Shown here piece by piece: positions 20,093-29,837 of a stretch of 64,000 bases of DNA; positions within the stretch are counted from its first letter, which is position 1, and the number at the start of each line of letters is the position of its first letter. The notes under the pieces are model-generated. The model saw only the letters and a list, made by a program, of their open reading frames with translations. It was not told the origin of the DNA and ran no database searches. The stretch is from NCBI RefSeq assembly GCF_004777465.1, contig NZ_CP038462.1:2418001-2482000 (forward strand), in the 5' to 3' direction. The position numbers were made by a program, and so were the translations under genes. Source of the DNA: Nocardioides daphniae. GTDB lineage: Bacteria; Actinomycetota; Actinomycetes; Propionibacteriales; Nocardioidaceae.

Positions 20093-20928
20093 CGTGCCAG
20101 CCTCGCCGTCAGGAAGCGCGCGCGACCGGCCAGATCACGATGGTCACGGACGTCGCTCCACCGTCCGGCGGCGACGAAGACCTCGGGGGCGCTCTCGCCC
20201 TGCACGTCGGCGTGCTCGGCTCCCAGCACTCCTCCGTCGCGCAGCAGGAACGCTCCGCGCGCCTCCAAGACCCGCATGGCGTCCAGGCCGTCCTGGCCGG
20301 AGAAGAGGGCCAGGTGAGGGTCGTGGTCGCGCGCCTCGACGGCCACGGACTCCCACGCCTCGAGCGGGATGTAGGGCGGGTTGCAGACCAGCACGTCGAC
20401 CGTCCCGGCCAGGTCGTCGAAGGCGGCGGCCATGTCACCGAGACGCAGGTCGACCCCGGTCCCGGACAGGTTGCGCTCGGCCCACGCATGGGCGTCCGGG
20501 TCCATCTCGACGGCGTGCACACGCGCGCCCGCCACCTCGTCGGCGACCGCCTTGGCGATGGCGCCCGAGCCCGTGCACAGGTCGACGACGACGGGCGACT
20601 CCAGGCCGGCGCACGCCTCCACGGCCCACCCGGCGAGCAGCTCGGTCTCGGGACGCGGGACGAAGACACCGGGGCCCACCGCGAGCTCGACGTGGCGGAA
20701 CCAGGCCCGGCCGGTCAGGTGCTGCAGGGGGACGCGGTCGGCGCGCCGCGCGACCAGGGCCTCGATCGCGTCGGCGTCGGCCTCGCTCACGGCCTCGAGC
20801 AGGTCGAGACGCCCCAGGCCGACGTCGAGCACGTGGGAGACCAGCAGGTTGACGTCCGTCTCGGGTGAGGTCACCCCGGCCTCGGCCAACCGGGCAGCCC
20901 AGGCCCGGCGGCGCTCGCGCAGCGTCAC
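20089..20928 (-). CDS. prmC: Release-factor glutamine methyltransferase PrmC
   Basis: This 279-residue enzyme methylates the Gln of the GGQ motif in RF1/RF2. It has the N-terminal helical domain ([20 protein letters not shown]), the SAM-binding loop [12 protein letters not shown] and the catalytic NPPY (VCNPPYIP). The GTG at 20928 lies 2 bp after the prfA stop, so its substrate RF1 is made from the same message. Confidence 0.95.
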   Translation of the reverse strand: MTLRERRRAWAARLAEAGVTSPETDVNLLVSHVLDVGLGRLDLLEAVSEADADAIEALVARRADRVPLQHLTGRAWFRHVELAVGPGVFVPRPETELLAGWAVEACAGLESPVVVDLCTGSGAIAKAVADEVAGARVHAVEMDPDAHAWAERNLSGTGVDLRLGDMAAAFDDLAGTVDVLVCNPPYIPLEAWESVAVEARDHDPHLALFSGQDGLDAMRVLEARGAFLLRDGGVLGAEHADVQGESAPEVFVAAGRWSDVRDHRDLAGRARFLTARLAR

Positions 20929-20930
20929 GC

Positions 20931-22004
20931 TCAGTCCTCCAGCTCGGCGAGGCGGGCCGCGAGGTCGGCCTGGACGCAGGAGTCGAGCACCGGACCGAGG
21001 TCACCGTCGAGGACCTGGTCGAGGTTGTAGGACTTGTAGCCGGTGCGGTGGTCGGAGATCCGGTTCTCCGGGTAGTTGTAGGTCCGGATCCGCTCGGAGC
21101 GGTCGACCGTACGCACCTGCGAGCGACGGGCCTCCGACGCCTCGGCGTCCGCGGCGTCCTGGGCGGCGGTGAGCAGGCGGGCGCGCAGGATGCGCATCGC
21201 CTGCTCCTTGTTCTGCAGCTGCGACTTCTCGTTCTGGCAGCTCACCACGATGCCGGTCGGCAGGTGCGTGATGCGCACGGCGGAGTCGGTGGTGTTGACG
21301 CTCTGCCCGCCGGGGCCCGAGCTGCGGAAGACGTCGATGCGCAGGTCGTTGTCGTCGACCGTGACGTCGACCTGCTCCGCCTCGGGCATCACCAGGACAC
21401 CGGCGGCGGAGGTGTGGACCCTTCCCTGCGACTCGGTCACGGGGACACGCTGCACGCGGTGCACGCCACCCTCGAACTTGAGCAGGGCGTACGGCGCTCC
21501 CCCGGGCTCCACGGCACCGCGCGCCTTCACGGCGACGGTGACCGACTTGTAGCCGCCGAGGTCGGAGCCGGTGGAGTCGAGCACCTCGACCGACCAGCCG
21601 GCACGTTCGGCGTAGCGGCTGTACATGCGCAGCAGGTCGGCGGCGAAGAGCGCGGACTCCTCCCCGCCCTCACCCGACTTGATCTCGAGCAGCGCGTCCT
21701 TGCCGTCGGCCGGGTCGCGCGGGACCAGGAGGCGCCGCAGCCGCTCCTCGGCGACGGGGATGCGCTCGGCGAGCGTGTCGGCCTCAGCGGCGAAGTCGGG
21801 GTCGTCGGAAGCCAGCTCGCGGGCCGCCACAAGGTCGTCCTGCAGGCCCGTCCACTCGCGCCACGCTCCGATGACGGCCGAGAGCTCGGCGTAGCGCTGG
21901 TTGAGCTGCTTGGCGAGTCGCTGGTCGGCGTGCGTCTCGGGGGCTGCGAGCCTCTGCTCGAGATCGGCATGCTCGGCGACCATGCCCTCGACGGCCTCGA
22001 ACAA
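20931..22004 (-). CDS. prfA: Peptide chain release factor 1
   Basis: This 357-residue factor terminates translation at UAA and UAG. The codon-recognition loop reads PVT ([15 protein letters not shown]), a variant of the usual PxT of RF1, and the catalytic GGQ lies in [16 protein letters not shown]. The start is TTG at 22004 with AGGAG 7 nt upstream; no better ATG or GTG is present. It is cotranscribed with prmC. Confidence 0.95.
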   Translation of the reverse strand: MFEAVEGMVAEHADLEQRLAAPETHADQRLAKQLNQRYAELSAVIGAWREWTGLQDDLVAARELASDDPDFAAEADTLAERIPVAEERLRRLLVPRDPADGKDALLEIKSGEGGEESALFAADLLRMYSRYAERAGWSVEVLDSTGSDLGGYKSVTVAVKARGAVEPGGAPYALLKFEGGVHRVQRVPVTESQGRVHTSAAGVLVMPEAEQVDVTVDDNDLRIDVFRSSGPGGQSVNTTDSAVRITHLPTGIVVSCQNEKSQLQNKEQAMRILRARLLTAAQDAADAEASEARRSQVRTVDRSERIRTYNYPENRISDHRTGYKSYNLDQVLDGDLGPVLDSCVQADLAARLAELED

Positions 22005-22109
22005 GGTTCAACTCCTGCGGTGACGTGCGACCCGGAGCGCGGCGTACGCCCGGGGAAATGGACCGACGCCGGTCACCCACCGAAGTGGGGACCGGCGTCG
22101 ACGAGGCAC

Positions 22110-22316
22110 TTACTTCTTGCCGTAGCGAGCCTCGAAGCGGGCCACGCGGCCGCCGGTGTCGAGGATCTTCTGCTTACCGGTGTAGAACGGGTGGCACTGC
22201 GAGCAGACGTCGGCGTGGAGCTTGCCGGACGTGGCGGTGCTGCGGGTGGTGAACGACGCGCCGCAGGTGCAGGTGACCGCGGTCTCGACGTACTCGGGGT
22301 GAATGTCCTTCTGCAT
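22110..22316 (-). CDS. rpmE: Ribosomal protein bL31, zinc-binding form
   Basis: The protein has 68 residues with the four-Cys zinc motif (VTCTCGASF and [12 protein letters not shown]). C-plus bL31 is the zinc-replete paralogue. The ATG at 22316 has AGAGGA upstream. Position between rho and prfA is the standard actinobacterial order. Confidence 0.95.
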   Translation of the reverse strand: MQKDIHPEYVETAVTCTCGASFTTRSTATSGKLHADVCSQCHPFYTGKQKILDTGGRVARFEARYGKK

Positions 22317-22440
22317 GTCTTCCTCTCGAGGTCGCCGGGTCGCACTGCCTGGTGCAGGGCGTGAGCCGGTACCGAGGGTCAAGTCTGCCACTTTCGTGGT
22401 CAGAGCCAGAAATCCGGGCCCGCGGTTGCGGGGCGGAGGG

Positions 22441-22806
22441 TCAACGGTTGAGCAACGCCTCGACCCGGGCCGCCAATTCCCGCGGGCTGAACGGCTTGGT
22501 GATGTAGTCGTCGGCGCCGGAGTCGAAGCCGGTCTCACGGTCCGACTCCTGCGCGCGCGCCGTCAGCAGGATGACCGGGAGGTCGGCCAGGTCGGGCTCG
22601 TTGCGGATCACCCGCACCGCCTCGAGGCCGGACATGCCGGGCATCATGACGTCGAGGACCGCCAGGTCGGGCCGACGCCGACGGACCTCCTCGACCGCGG
22701 ACGAGCCGTCAGCCACCGCCACGACCTCGTGCCCGAGGGTGGAGAGCTTGAACTCGACCAGTTCGCGGATGTCCACGTCGTCGTCGGCAACGAGGATGTG
22801 CGCCAT
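22441..22806 (-). CDS. Single-domain (CheY-like) response regulator
   Basis: The protein has 121 residues and is a receiver domain only. The acidic pocket is D8/D9/D10, the phospho-acceptor D52 (AVLDVMMPG), with T82 (LLTAR) and K104 (YITKPF). There is no output domain, so it must act through a partner. No histidine kinase is adjacent; the nearest on the window is the PdtaS-like kinase at 60893. Its place between rho and rpmE breaks the usual neighbourhood. Confidence 0.92.
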   Translation of the reverse strand: MAHILVADDDVDIRELVEFKLSTLGHEVVAVADGSSAVEEVRRRRPDLAVLDVMMPGMSGLEAVRVIRNEPDLADLPVILLTARAQESDRETGFDSGADDYITKPFSPRELAARVEALLNR

Positions 22807-22881
22807 GAGTGTCGGTGACCCTTCGTCGTGATGATGGGGGAAGCCTAGGCCGCGCCGCGGCTTCCGCAGCGAAATGACGGC

Positions 22882-22907
22882 AAGCGGGGACCTTTTGACC
22901 CCCGCTT
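22882..22907 (-). terminator. Hairpin downstream of rho
   Basis: On the minus strand AAGCGGGGGTC pairs with GGTCCCCGCTT (11 bp including two G-U pairs) around an AAAA loop, 20 bp after the rho stop. Confidence 0.6.
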
Positions 22908-22926
22908 ACCGCAATTGAGGTAGGTG

Positions 22927-24909
22927 TCAGCGCTTCACGAGCGACTCGGGGACGGCCTGCTGCACCTGGGTGAGGAACTCGACGTTGTTCTGCGTCTTCC
23001 CCATCCGGCCCAGCACCGACTCCAGCGCGGTGAGGGGCTCCACGTCCATCAGGGCGGTCCGCAGCTTGAGCAGCGTCTCCTGCTCCTGCTCGCCGAGCAG
23101 GTGCTCCTCACGACGGGTGGAGGAGGCCACCACGTCGACGGGCGGGAAGATCCGGCGGCGAGCCAGCTCACCCCGCAGCACCAGCTCCATGTTGGCCGTG
23201 CCGGCGAACTCCTCGAAGATCGCGTCGTCGGAGGACGAGCCCGTCTCGACGATCGCGGTGGCGAGGATGGTCAGCGACCCACCGTCCTCGACGTTGCGCG
23301 CCGCACCGAAGAGCTGCTTGGCGGGGTGGAGCGCAGCAGCGTCCACTCCCCCGTGCACGACCTTGCCGCTGGCCGGCGCCACCGTCTGGTAGGCGCGACC
23401 CAGGCTCGTCAGCGAGTCCATCAGCACGACCACGTCGTGGCCGAGCTCGACCAGGCGCTTGGCCCGCTCGACGGCGAGCTCCGCGATGAGGATGTGGTCG
23501 CCCGCCGGACGGTCGAACGTGGAGGCGATCACCTCGCCCCGGATCGAGCGCTGGTAGTCGGTCACCTCCTCGGGACGCTCGTCGATCAGCACGACCATGA
23601 GGTGGCACTCGGGGTTGTTGCGGCTGATCGAGCTCGCGATGGCGCCGACCACCTCGGTCTTGCCGGAGCGCGGCGGCGCCACGACGAGGCCGCGCTGGCC
23701 CTTGCCGATCGGCGAGGCGACGTCGACGACCCGACCGAGCAGGTTGGCGGCGTCGGTCTCGAGGCGCAGGCGGTCCTGCGGGTGGATCGGCGTGAACTCG
23801 CCGAACTCGGCGCGCTCCTTGGCGTTCTCCGGGTCCATCCCGTTGACCGAGTCGATCCGGACCATCGGGTTGAACTTCTCCCGGCGCTCCCCCTCACGCG
23901 GGTGGCGCACCTGGCCGACCAGCGCGTCGCCGCGACGGAGACCGTACTTGCGCACCATCGAGAGCGAGAGGTAGACGTCGTCCGGCCCCGCAGGTAAGCC
24001 GCTGGTGCGGACGAACGCGTAGTTGTCGAGCACGTCCAGGATGCCGGCGGCCGGCACGAGCACGTCGTCCTCGAGGATCGTGGTGTCCGGCTCGGTACGA
24101 CCCGTGCGGCCGGCGGTGCGCTCGCGACCGCGGCGGCGACGGCTGCGGCGCCCCGTGCCGTCCTCGTCGAGGTCGTCGTCGTCGCGCCCCTGGTTGCCGT
24201 CCTGGTTGCGGTCAGCGTTCCGGTCCTGGTTGCGGTCCTGGTTGCTGCGCTCCTGCTTGGACTGCTGGCCCTGGTCCTGCTTGTTCTGCTGCTGCCCCTT
24301 GCCCTGCTTGTCCTGGCCGGACTTGTCCTGCTTGGGCTGCTGTCCCTTGCCCTGCTGGTCCCGGTTCTGGTCCCGGTTCTGGTCCCGGTTCTGGTCCTGG
24401 CCACCGGACCTGTCCTGCTTGGACTGCGGGCCCTGCTTGTCCTGCTGCTTGTCCTGCTGCTGTGCCTGCTGCTTGTCCTGCTGTCCCTGGCGGGTGCGCT
24501 CACGACGGCGCTCGCCCTCGGGCTGGGGAGCACCACCCTGAGCCGCGGCGGGAGCCTCGGCGGCGACCTCGGCCGGCGCCTCCCCCGGGGTCGGGAGCGG
24601 CACGTCGGCACCCGCCCGGGAGGCGCGCGCACCCCGCGTACGCTGCGTGGTCCGCACCGCGGGCGCCTCGACGCCGTCACCGCTGGGAGCGGCCGCGGCG
24701 GGCGCGGCTGCCGGCTGCGCGGCGCTCTTCTGCGCGTGCGCGTCCTGGGTCGCCTTGATGGCCTCGACCAGCTGCGCCTTCTTCATGGAGCCGGCACCCT
24801 TGATGCCGATCCCCTGCGCCACTGCCTTCAGGTCGGCCAGCAGCATCGTGTTGAGGCTGGTGGCCTTCTTCTTCGGCGCGGCGGCGCCGGTTTCGCCTGT
24901 CTCGCTCAC
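22927..24909 (-). CDS. rho: Transcription termination factor Rho with a long Q/N/D/R-rich insertion
   Basis: The protein is 660 residues from a GTG at 24909 (GGAAGG upstream). The order is: Rho N-terminal helical domain (LNTMLLADLKAVAQGIGIKG, residues 20-55), Ala/Pro linker, a low-complexity hydrophilic region at about 141-245 built of DQNR, QDKQ and NQDR repeats, a basic patch RRSRRRRGRER, the cold-shock RNA-binding domain and the hexameric ATPase with Walker A VAPPRSGKTEVVG and Q-loop VVHGGVDAAAL. Actinobacterial Rho proteins often carry such an insertion between N and RNA-binding domains, but this one is extremely Gln/Asn-rich. A rho leader of more than 200 nt (24910-25166) shows no clear element. 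Confidence 0.95.
   Translation of the reverse strand: MSETGETGAAAPKKKATSLNTMLLADLKAVAQGIGIKGAGSMKKAQLVEAIKATQDAHAQKSAAQPAAAPAAAAPSGDGVEAPAVRTTQRTRGARASRAGADVPLPTPGEAPAEVAAEAPAAAQGGAPQPEGERRRERTRQGQQDKQQAQQQDKQQDKQGPQSKQDRSGGQDQNRDQNRDQNRDQQGKGQQPKQDKSGQDKQGKGQQQNKQDQGQQSKQERSNQDRNQDRNADRNQDGNQGRDDDDLDEDGTGRRSRRRRGRERTAGRTGRTEPDTTILEDDVLVPAAGILDVLDNYAFVRTSGLPAGPDDVYLSLSMVRKYGLRRGDALVGQVRHPREGERREKFNPMVRIDSVNGMDPENAKERAEFGEFTPIHPQDRLRLETDAANLLGRVVDVASPIGKGQRGLVVAPPRSGKTEVVGAIASSISRNNPECHLMVVLIDERPEEVTDYQRSIRGEVIASTFDRPAGDHILIAELAVERAKRLVELGHDVVVLMDSLTSLGRAYQTVAPASGKVVHGGVDAAALHPAKQLFGAARNVEDGGSLTILATAIVETGSSSDDAIFEEFAGTANMELVLRGELARRRIFPPVDVVASSTRREEHLLGEQEQETLLKLRTALMDVEPLTALESVLGRMGKTQNNVEFLTQVQQAVPESLVKR
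24357..24392. repeat. 12-bp tandem repeat inside rho
   Basis: Three perfect copies of GGTCCCGGTTCT plus a partial fourth (to 24400) encode the repeated R-D-Q-N of the Rho insertion on the minus strand. A second run of related repeats (GTTGCGGTCCTG) lies at about 24215-24246. Such tracts are prone to length change. Confidence 0.8.
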
Positions 24910-25125
24910 GTGAGCCCTTCCCACGTTCGGTGCTGACTCGAGGAGGCCAGCACGACTCTTGAACTTGCTCGCTTCGGCGGGCGTCGCGAGGACACCGTGG
25001 GCCTGACGAGAAGGTCACCCTCGATGGCAGACGCCAGAGTCGGGTGGATGCGCCGAGTGGCGCGTCGCCCACGCTACCACCAGCGTGACGGCGTCGAGGG
25101 AGTTGGCGCAGGAGCGAGCCGCACT

Positions 25126-25149
25126 CCCGCGGGACGGTGGTCCCGGGGA
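25126..25149 (-). terminator. Possible terminator of the threonine operon
   Basis: CCCGCGGGAC and GTCCCGGGGA form a stem with one mismatch around a GGTG loop, 18 bp downstream of the thrB stop. Confidence 0.4.
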
Positions 25150-25166
25150 GCGGCCACGACGTCAGG

Positions 25167-26066
25167 TCACTCGACCCGGGCACCCTGGCTGTCGACGGGC
25201 AGGTGGCGCGCCGTCCAGCCTGCGGGGCTGCGCTCGAGCAGCGCGGCGACCGACGAGACGTCGGTCAGCGCGAGCACGGTCGGGCCGGCACCGGAGACCA
25301 CCGCAGGGATGCCGTCGGCGCGCAGCTTGCGTACGAGCTCGAGGGACTCCGGCATCGCCGGCTCGCGGTAGTCCTGGTGGAGCTTGTCCTCGGTGGCCGC
25401 GAGCAGCCACTCCGGGCGTGAGGTGAGGGCGGCGACCAGCAGGGCGGCACGCCCGGCGTTGGCCGCGGCGTCACCGTGCGGGACGGTCGCCGGCAGGAGG
25501 CCGCGGGCGACCTTGGTGGAGACCGGCTCGGCGGGCACGAAGGCCACCGTGGTGACCCGCGGGTCGACCGGCACGTTGACCGAGAACCAGCGCTCCCCGT
25601 CGTGGCCGGCGATGGTGAAGCCGCCGTACATCGCCGGGGCCACGTTGTCGGGGTGGCCCTCCAGCCCGGCGGCGAGCCGGAAGATGGCGTCGTCGTCGAG
25701 CAGCAGCTGACCACCGGCGACCATCGCCCGGGCGAGCACGAGGCCGCCGATGATGGCGGCCGAGGAGGAACCCATGCCCCGGGTGTGCGGGATGACGTTC
25801 TTGCAGACCAGCGAGAAGCCCGGCGGCTCCGCACCCATCGCGCGGAACCCCATCCGCATCGCGCGCACGACCAGGTGGGACTCGTCGCGGGGCACGTCGT
25901 CGGCACCCTGGCCGCGGACGTCCACCTCGATCCCGCCGGTGGTCACCTCGGCGACCAGCTCGTCACGGGTGCCGAGCGCGAGGCCCAGGGCGTCGAACCC
26001 GGGGCCCAGGTTCGCGGAGGTGGCGGGGACGGTGACGCGCACCGGCCCCTCGACGAACGTCGCCAC
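25167..26066 (-). CDS. thrB: Homoserine kinase
   Basis: This 299-residue GHMP-fold kinase phosphorylates homoserine for threonine synthesis. Motifs are VTVPATSANLGPGFDALGLA near the N-terminus, the ATP loop HTRGMGSSSAAIIGG and, near the end, AVVSGAGPTVLAL. The GTG at 26066 follows the thrC stop by 2 bp. It is the last gene of argS-lysA-hom-thrC-thrB. Confidence 0.96.
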   Translation of the reverse strand: MATFVEGPVRVTVPATSANLGPGFDALGLALGTRDELVAEVTTGGIEVDVRGQGADDVPRDESHLVVRAMRMGFRAMGAEPPGFSLVCKNVIPHTRGMGSSSAAIIGGLVLARAMVAGGQLLLDDDAIFRLAAGLEGHPDNVAPAMYGGFTIAGHDGERWFSVNVPVDPRVTTVAFVPAEPVSTKVARGLLPATVPHGDAAANAGRAALLVAALTSRPEWLLAATEDKLHQDYREPAMPESLELVRKLRADGIPAVVSGAGPTVLALTDVSSVAALLERSPAGWTARHLPVDSQGARVE

Positions 26067-26068
26067 CC

Positions 26069-27136
26069 TCAGGCCAGTCCGGCGGCGCGGGCAGCCGCGT
26101 CGACGTCGGCGTCGACCACGACGTCGACCAGCTCACCGAAGCCCTCGAGCGCGGTGGCCGTGTCCTTGAGGCCGTGCCCGGTGACCGTGATGACGATCTG
26201 CTTGCCGGAGAAGTCCTCGCCGGCCGCGACGGCCTTGAGCAGGCCCGCGACGCCGGCCGCGGAGGCGGGCTCGACGAAGACGCCGTCCTTCGAGGCCAGC
26301 TGCGACTGGGCGGCAAGGATCTCGTCGTCGCTCAGCGCGGTGAACGAGCCGCCGGACTCCTCCTTCGCGGCGACCGCGAGGTCCCACGAGGCGGGGTTGC
26401 CGATGCGGATCGCGGTGGCCTTGGTCTCGGGGTCCAGGACCGGCTCGCCCTTGACCAGCGGGGCCGCGCCCTCGGCCTGGAAGCCGCGCATGACCGGGCG
26501 GCGGGTGGACTTGCCGAGCTTCTCGTACTCGTTGTAGCCCATCCAGTAGGCGGAGATGTTGCCCGCGTTGCCGACCGGCAGGAAGTGCAGGTCGGGGGCG
26601 TCGCCGAGGAAGTCGACGATCTCGAAGGCGGCGGTCTTCTGGCCCTGGAGGCGGGCGGGGTTGACCGAGTTGACCAGCGCGACCGGGTACTTCTCGCTCA
26701 GCTCGCGCGCCATGCGCAGGCAGTCGTCGAAGTTGCCGCGGACCATGATGACCTGGCCGCCGTGCAGGATCGCCTGGGCCATCTTGCCTGCGGCGATCTT
26801 GCCCTCGGGCACGAGCACGAGGGGCTTGAGGCCGGCCTTGGCGGCGTACGCAGCCATGGACGCGGAGGTGTTGCCCGTCGACGCGCAGACGCACGCCTTG
26901 GCACCCTCGTGCACGGCCACCGACATCGCGGTGGTCATGCCGCGGTCCTTGAAGGAGCCGGTCGGGTTGTTGCCCTCGACCTTGAGCCAGACCTCGGCGC
27001 CGGTCAGGCCGGAGAGCCAGCCGGAGTCGACGAGCGGCGTACCGCCCTCACGCAGGGTCACCGCAGGGGTGCCCTCGGGGATGTCGAGCAGCTCGCGGTA
27101 CTCCTCGATCACGCCTCGCCACTGGTGCACGGTCAT
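26069..27136 (-). CDS. thrC: Threonine synthase
   Basis: This 355-residue PLP enzyme converts O-phosphohomoserine to threonine. The PLP Lys lies in [11 protein letters not shown], the phosphate loop in [10 protein letters not shown], with [19 protein letters not shown] in the substrate domain. The ATG overlaps the hom stop (ATGA), consistent with translational coupling. Length is typical of the short actinobacterial class. Confidence 0.97.
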   Translation of the reverse strand: MTVHQWRGVIEEYRELLDIPEGTPAVTLREGGTPLVDSGWLSGLTGAEVWLKVEGNNPTGSFKDRGMTTAMSVAVHEGAKACVCASTGNTSASMAAYAAKAGLKPLVLVPEGKIAAGKMAQAILHGGQVIMVRGNFDDCLRMARELSEKYPVALVNSVNPARLQGQKTAAFEIVDFLGDAPDLHFLPVGNAGNISAYWMGYNEYEKLGKSTRRPVMRGFQAEGAAPLVKGEPVLDPETKATAIRIGNPASWDLAVAAKEESGGSFTALSDDEILAAQSQLASKDGVFVEPASAAGVAGLLKAVAAGEDFSGKQIVITVTGHGLKDTATALEGFGELVDVVVDADVDAAARAAGLA

Positions 27137-28425
27137 TCCGACTCTCCTTCAACGCGCATCACCGAGGTGACCTCGCGGACGATCTCCATGCCCCGCAACG
27201 TCTCGACGGTGGCACTCAGCTGGGCGTCCGTGGCCTGGTGGGAGACGACGACGAGCTGTGCGTCGGCGCCGCGTCCCTCCTGTCGGACGATCTGGATCGA
27301 GACACCGTTGTCTGCGAAGGCCTGGGCGACCGCGGCGAGCACGCCGGCGCGGTCCTCCACGTCGATGGCGACGTGGTAGCGGGTGACGGTCTCCCCCATC
27401 GGGCGCACCGCGCGGTCCGCGTAGGCGGACTCCCCGACACCGGTGGTGTCGTTGAGACGGTTGCGGCCCACCGTGACGAGGTCACCGAGGACGGCCGAGG
27501 CGGTGGGCGAGCCACCGGCACCGGGGCCGTAGAACATGAGCTGGCCGGCGGCCTCGGACTCGACGAAGACGGCGTTGTACGCCTCCCGCACGCTCGCGAG
27601 CGGGTGCGAGCGCGGGATCATTGCCGGGTGCACGCGCACCGAGACCTGGTCGTCGCGCAGCTCGGCGATGGCGAGCAGCTTCACGACGGCGTCCATGTCG
27701 CGGGCGGAGGCGACGTCGGCGGCGGAGACCTCCGAGATGCCCTCGCGGTGCACGTCCTGGGCGGTGACCCGGGTGTGGAAGGCGAGGCTGGCCAGGATCG
27801 CGGCCTTGGCGGCGGCGTCGAAGCCCTCCACGTCGGCGGTCGGGTCGGCCTCGGCGTAGCCGAGCTCCTGGGCCTCCTCCAGCGCCTCGGCGAAGCCGGC
27901 ACCGGAGGTGTCCATCTTGTCCAGGATGAAGTTGGTGGTGCCGTTGACGATGCCGAGCACGCGGGTGACGCGGTCACCGGCGAGCGACTCGCGCAGCGGG
28001 CGCAGGATCGGGATCGCGCCGGCGACGGCGGCCTCGTAGTAGAGGTCGCGACCGGCCTTGGAGGCCGCCTCGAAGAGGGTGGGCCCGTCCTCGGCGAGCA
28101 GCGCCTTGTTGGCGGTGACCACCGAGGCGCCCGACTCCAGCGCCTTGAGGATCAGGGTGCGGGCCGGCTCGATGCCACCGATGACCTCGACCACGACGTC
28201 GACGTCCTCGCGGGTCACCAACGCCTCGGCGTCGGTCGTGAGGAGCCCCTCGGGGACCTCGACCTCGCGCGGGGCGTCGAGACGGCGTACGGAGACGCCG
28301 ACCAGCTCCACCGGAGCGCCCACCCGTGCCTCGAGGTCGCCCGCCTGCTCCGTGAGGAGCCGGACGACCTGGGAGCCCACCGAGCCGCAGCCCAGGAGCG
28401 CCACCTTCAGCGGCTTGTTGCTCAT
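27133..28425 (-). CDS. hom: Homoserine dehydrogenase with C-terminal ACT domain
   Basis: 430 residues. The NAD(P)-binding N-terminus is [17 protein letters not shown]; catalytic-domain segments include [14 protein letters not shown] and [20 protein letters not shown]. Residues from about 350 form an ACT domain ([19 protein letters not shown]), the usual site of threonine feedback inhibition. The start overlaps the lysA stop (ATGA). It catalyses the branch step from aspartate semialdehyde to homoserine. Confidence 0.97.
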   Translation of the reverse strand: MSNKPLKVALLGCGSVGSQVVRLLTEQAGDLEARVGAPVELVGVSVRRLDAPREVEVPEGLLTTDAEALVTREDVDVVVEVIGGIEPARTLILKALESGASVVTANKALLAEDGPTLFEAASKAGRDLYYEAAVAGAIPILRPLRESLAGDRVTRVLGIVNGTTNFILDKMDTSGAGFAEALEEAQELGYAEADPTADVEGFDAAAKAAILASLAFHTRVTAQDVHREGISEVSAADVASARDMDAVVKLLAIAELRDDQVSVRVHPAMIPRSHPLASVREAYNAVFVESEAAGQLMFYGPGAGGSPTASAVLGDLVTVGRNRLNDTTGVGESAYADRAVRPMGETVTRYHVAIDVEDRAGVLAAVAQAFADNGVSIQIVRQEGRGADAQLVVVSHQATDAQLSATVETLRGMEIVREVTSVMRVEGESE

Positions 28426-29837
28426 GATTCACCCATGTCGGTTGCCAACAGATCTTCCTCGGTCTCGCGGCGCACGATGACTCGCGACGCCCCGTTGCGC
28501 ACGGCGACCACCGGGGGCCGCAGTGCGTGGTTGTAGTTCGACGCCATCGAGCGGCAGTACGCGCCGGTCGCGGGCACGGCGAGCAGGTCGCCGGCGGTGA
28601 CGTCGGAGGGCAGGAACTCGTCCTTGACGACGATGTCGCCGGCCTCGCAGTGCTTGCCGACGACGCGGGCCAGCCGGGGCTGGGCCTCGGAGCCGCGGCT
28701 CGCGACGGTGCAGGAGTAGTCGGCGTCGTAGAGGGCGGTGCGGATGTTGTCGCTCATCCCGCCGTCGACGCTGACGTAGAGCCGGCTGGCGCCACCGTCG
28801 AGGGCGACGTCCTTGACGGTGCCGACCTCGTAGACGGTGCACATCGACGGGCCGACGATCGCGCGCCCGGGCTCGATGGAGAGTCGCGGGGCCGAGATGC
28901 CCAGCGCGCGGCACTCGTGCGCCACGATCTCGGTCATCTCCTTGGCCAGCTTCGCCGGGGTCGAGGGGTCGTCCTGGGTCGTGTAGGCGATGCCGAAGCC
29001 GCCGCCCAGGTCCATCTCGGGCATCGTCACGTCGAGCTCGGAGGCGACGCGGGCCTGCAGCGCCAGGACGCGACGGGCCGCGACCTCGAAACCGGCGGAG
29101 TCGAAGATCTGGCTGCCGATGTGCGAGTGCAGGCCCAGCAGCGTCACGCCAGGCGCGGCGGAGAGCCGGCGTACGGCCTCGAAGGCGTCGCCCGAGGTGA
29201 TCGAGAAGCCGAACTTCTGGTCCTCGTGGGCGGTCGCGATGTATTCGTGGGTGTGCGCCTCGACGCCGGCGGTGACCCGCACCATCACGCGTACGTCGGA
29301 CTCCCCCGCCGCCGCGCGACGCTCGCCGAGCGTGGTGACCCGGGCGACCTCGTCGAAGGAGTCGACGATGATGCGGCCCACGCCGAGCTCGACGGCGCGC
29401 GCGATCTCGGAGGGCGTCTTGTTGTTGCCGTGGTAGCCGACGCGGGCCATGTCGAGGCCGGCGCGCTGGGCGACCAGGAGCTCGCCGGCACTGCAGACGT
29501 CGAGGTTCAGCCCCTCCTCGGCGATCCACCTCGCCACCGCGACGCTGAGGAACGCCTTGCCGGCGTAGTAGACGTCGAAGTCGGCGAACGCGTCGCGGAA
29601 GGCGCGGGCACGACCGCGGAAGTCGTCCTCGTCGAGGACGTACGCCGGGGAGCCGTGCTCGGCGACCAGGTCGGTCACCTTGACGCCGGCGACCTCGAGG
29701 ACGCCGTCGACCTTGCGGGCGTTGCTCGACCACAGCTGCGGCACGAGCGCGTTGGGGTCACGCGGCTCGCGCAGCCACGTGGGTCCGCGCAGCGCGCCGG
29801 AGGCGTGGGCCCAGCCGGCCTCGTGGGTGGTGCTCAC
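28422..29837 (-). CDS. lysA: Diaminopimelate decarboxylase
   Basis: The protein is 471 residues from a GTG at 29837 that overlaps the argS stop (GTGA); the longer open frame upstream is antisense-like extension inside argS. It decarboxylates meso-diaminopimelate to lysine. The PLP Lys is in VYYAGKAFL; other alanine-racemase-fold motifs are [34 protein letters not shown] and the C-terminal [14 protein letters not shown]. Confidence 0.96.
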   Translation of the reverse strand: MSTTHEAGWAHASGALRGPTWLREPRDPNALVPQLWSSNARKVDGVLEVAGVKVTDLVAEHGSPAYVLDEDDFRGRARAFRDAFADFDVYYAGKAFLSVAVARWIAEEGLNLDVCSAGELLVAQRAGLDMARVGYHGNNKTPSEIARAVELGVGRIIVDSFDEVARVTTLGERRAAAGESDVRVMVRVTAGVEAHTHEYIATAHEDQKFGFSITSGDAFEAVRRLSAAPGVTLLGLHSHIGSQIFDSAGFEVAARRVLALQARVASELDVTMPEMDLGGGFGIAYTTQDDPSTPAKLAKEMTEIVAHECRALGISAPRLSIEPGRAIVGPSMCTVYEVGTVKDVALDGGASRLYVSVDGGMSDNIRTALYDADYSCTVASRGSEAQPRLARVVGKHCEAGDIVVKDEFLPSDVTAGDLLAVPATGAYCRSMASNYNHALRPPVVAVRNGASRVIVRRETEEDLLATDMGES

